NCBI GenBank assembly: GCA_017881285.1
Contig: JADGRD010000325.1
Span: 1 to 5,211 of the forward strand
DNA: 5,211 nt
Origin: Pseudomonadota bacterium
Lineage (GTDB): Bacteria; Myxococcota_A; Polyangia; Fen-1088
Direction: 5' to 3'
Shown: positions 3,614-5,211 of the stretch, piece after piece
How positions within the stretch are numbered: position 1 is the stretch's first letter
Layout of the letters: each line of letters opens with the position of its first letter
The notes under the pieces: generated by a model
Database searches by the model: none
What the model saw: only the letters and a program-made list of their open reading frames with translations
What the model was told of the DNA's origin: nothing
Position numbers and translations under genes: made by a program

Positions 3614-5211
3614 AGGCCTCCCGGCATCGATCGGCGCGCGAATCCGAGCCGGGAGCGTTGCTCGAGGTGGCGGTTGCGTTGCCGGTGGCGGATGTCTTCA
3701 CCTACCGCGACTTGCCCAGGGAAGGGCGCTTGCCGCTGGGCTCGCAGGTCGTCGTGCCCTTTCGCGGCCGCAAGGTCACGGGATTCGTGGTCGGCCACCC
3801 CGAAGCGATACCGCCAGACGCGCCCGAGAAGATTCGCACGATCTCGGCGGTCGTGGGCGACAGCCCAGCGCTCGACCAGGCGGTTCTCGACCTCTGCCGA
3901 TGGGCCGCGAGCTATTATCTCGCGCCCCTCGGCGAGGTGCTGTGCGCGGCGCTGCCGAGCGGCGAGCGCGCCTCGGCTTCCCGGCGGCTGCGCTTGACCG
4001 CCGTGGGGCAGGCCGCTGCCGACGGGAGCGCCACCGCGGGGCTGGCGGCGATGGCGCTCGATGCGGCGGATCGCGCACTGCTCGCCCGCATCAAGAAAGC
4101 TCGCACGCTCAGTCAAACGCACGTGGCGCGTTCGTCCTCGGTGGAAATGGACCGCGTGACGTTCCTCATCGAGCGGGGCTTCGTCGAGGTCGCGGACACC
4201 CTTCGGGGAGCCGGGCGCCGGCGGAAGGAACTTGGCGTGGGAGACAGCGAAGGCGCGCCCCTACCGAGCGAGGTTCCGCCCACGCTCAACGCGCATCAGG
4301 AGGCGGCGTTCAGCGCGCTGCTCGGCGCTCTCGACCGGGGGTACGCCACATTCTTGCTCCAGGGGATCACGGGTTCGGGGAAGACCGAGATCTATTTGCG
4401 CATCATCGCCGAGGCGCGGCAGCACGGCCGCGGGGCACTGGTCCTGGTTCCCGAGATTGCGCTGACCCCACAGCTTGCGGCGCGTTTTCGCGCGCGCTTC
4501 GGCGACGACGTCGCCGTCTTGCACAGCGCCGTGCCGCCCGGCGAGCGCGCCGCCGCCTGGCGCAGGCTGCGGCGGGGCGAGGTGGGCATCGCGCTGGGGG
4601 CGCGCTCCGCGGTGTTCGCCCCGGTTCGCGATCTGGCGGTCGTGGTGGTGGACGAGGAGCACGACGGCTCGTTCAAGCAAGAGGACGGATTTCGCTACCA
4701 CGCGCGCGACCTGGCCATCATGCGCGCCAGACAGGCCTCTGCGCTCGCCGTACTTGGCTCGGCGACGCCGTGCCTCGAAACCTATCACAATGTCGTCCTC
4801 GGCCGCTTCGGGCGGCTACTGCTGCCCGTGCGCGCGAACCCGGCGGCCGCCGCGCGGCCGCTGCCGGCGGTGGACGTCATCGATCTGCGCCGGCACTCGC
4901 CCGGCCCCGGGGGACTGCTTTCGCCGCCGCTGGTCCTGGCGGTGGAACGGACCCTCGCCGCGGGCGAGCAGAGCATTCTCTTTCTCAACCGGCGTGGTTT
5001 CTCCACGATGGTCCACTGCTGCGCCTGCGGCCAGGTTCTCCGTTGCCAGGACTGCGCGGTCTCGCTCACGCTTCATCGCGCCCGCGGCCATCTGCTTTGC
5101 CACTATTGCGGCCGCGCCGAGCCGATCCGCCAGATCTGCCCGCAGTGCAAGAGCCCTAGTCTGGAAGGCATGGGCAGTGGCACCGAGCGCGTCGAGGCCC
5201 AAGTGCGCGAA
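3610..5211 (+). CDS. priA: Primosomal replication-restart helicase PriA (partial, C-terminus beyond window)
   Basis: The frame from ATG 3610 stays open for 534 codons to the window edge. PriA is a cytoplasmic 3'-5' DNA helicase that recognises stalled forks and reloads the replicative helicase. In order: the N-terminal 3'-end-binding domain (about 18-115, with E-V-A-V-A-L-P-V and L-G-S-Q-V-V-V-P-F-R-G-R); a winged-helix region (about 150-200); and helicase lobe 1 with Walker A G-I-T-G-S-G-K-T (252-259), V-P-E-I-A-L-T-P-Q (280-288), the DEAH-type box D-E-E-H (348-351), the aromatic-rich loop ending in R-Y-H-A-R-D (362-367), and G-S-A-T (383-386). Then L-N-R-R-G (459-463) leads into two zinc sites with all eight Cys: 470, 473, 479, 482, 497, 500, 510 and 513. 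It stops soon after G-S-G-T-E-R (522-527), so the rest of lobe 2 and the C-terminal domain, roughly 200 residues by family length, are missing. The start overlaps flhB by four bases. Confidence 0.97.
   Translation, partial: MKASRHRSARESEPGALLEVAVALPVADVFTYRDLPREGRLPLGSQVVVPFRGRKVTGFVVGHPEAIPPDAPEKIRTISAVVGDSPALDQAVLDLCRWAASYYLAPLGEVLCAALPSGERASASRRLRLTAVGQAAADGSATAGLAAMALDAADRALLARIKKARTLSQTHVARSSSVEMDRVTFLIERGFVEVADTLRGAGRRRKELGVGDSEGAPLPSEVPPTLNAHQEAAFSALLGALDRGYATFLLQGITGSGKTEIYLRIIAEARQHGRGALVLVPEIALTPQLAARFRARFGDDVAVLHSAVPPGERAAAWRRLRRGEVGIALGARSAVFAPVRDLAVVVVDEEHDGSFKQEDGFRYHARDLAIMRARQASALAVLGSATPCLETYHNVVLGRFGRLLLPVRANPAAAARPLPAVDVIDLRRHSPGPGGLLSPPLVLAVERTLAAGEQSILFLNRRGFSTMVHCCACGQVLRCQDCAVSLTLHRARGHLLCHYCGRAEPIRQICPQCKSPSLEGMGSGTERVEAQVRE

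Noticed and set aside
3157..4122. A 321-codon minus-strand open frame across the end of flhB and start of priA
   Set aside because: It is antisense to two well-supported proteins, its product is Arg/Ala/Gly-rich with no recognisable fold, and long antisense frames are expected at this GC content. The same applies to the minus-strand frames at 954-1652, 1384-2151 and 2844-3701.
3597..5159. A 520-codon plus-strand open frame overlapping priA
   Set aside because: Its translation is a run of Arg, Gly, Ala and Pro without any domain, whereas the frame from 3610 gives PriA with Walker A, DEEH and all eight zinc Cys. It is a GC-rich shadow frame.
1..5211. CRISPR array, tRNA, rRNA, insertion sequence or prophage genes
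   Set aside because: No regularly spaced repeats, cloverleaf, transposase motif or phage protein could be found; the window is almost fully occupied by the genes listed.

Overview
The window is one strongly GC-rich block with every supported gene on the plus strand. By eye, third codon positions are nearly all G or C. High GC, a compact fliO-fliP-fliQ-fliR-flhB run and export-pore proteins that read partly like non-flagellar SctR/S/T/U suggest a myxobacterium-like (Myxococcota) or other deltaproteobacterial-type genome. That placement is an inference from style and gene content; there is no rRNA or other taxonomic marker here.

Layout: positions 1-125 hold the last 40 codons of an unidentified gene with a Lys/Ala/Pro-rich, histone H1-like tail. 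Positions 126-381 are non-coding, with a small hairpin overlapping the upstream stop codon and two tight GC hairpins at 190-230. From 382 to 3613 five genes encode the inner-membrane export gate of a type III secretion apparatus: FliO (assembly factor), FliP, FliQ, FliR (the pore) and FlhB (the substrate-specificity switch). At 3610 the gene for the replication-restart helicase PriA begins, overlapping flhB by ATGA, and it runs off the right edge after 534 codons.

How the genes work together: FliP, FliQ and FliR form the helical export pore in the inner membrane, FliO helps FliP oligomerise, and FlhB wraps the closed pore and normally switches substrate class after cutting itself at an NPTH motif. 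The genes overlap or nearly touch (4-nt overlap, 8-nt overlap, 1-nt gap, 15-nt gap, 4-nt overlap), so one transcript with translational coupling is likely, and it apparently continues into priA. No FlhA, ATPase, ring, rod, hook or filament gene is visible.

Most interesting points: (1) FlhB has lost the NPTH autocleavage motif, which reads E-P-G-V, while the rest of its cytoplasmic domain aligns without a gap; (2) the pore proteins carry SctR/SctS/SctT-like signatures although a flagellum-type FliO gene heads the cluster, as might be expected of a lineage between flagellar and non-flagellar systems; (3) the methionine-rich gasket of FliP reads Met-His-Met; (4) the FliR motif near its C-terminus is degraded. 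Together these suggest a divergent, perhaps non-switching, export gate. PriA is ordinary and intact as far as it goes, although its true frame is easy to miss because a longer closed open frame overlaps it.
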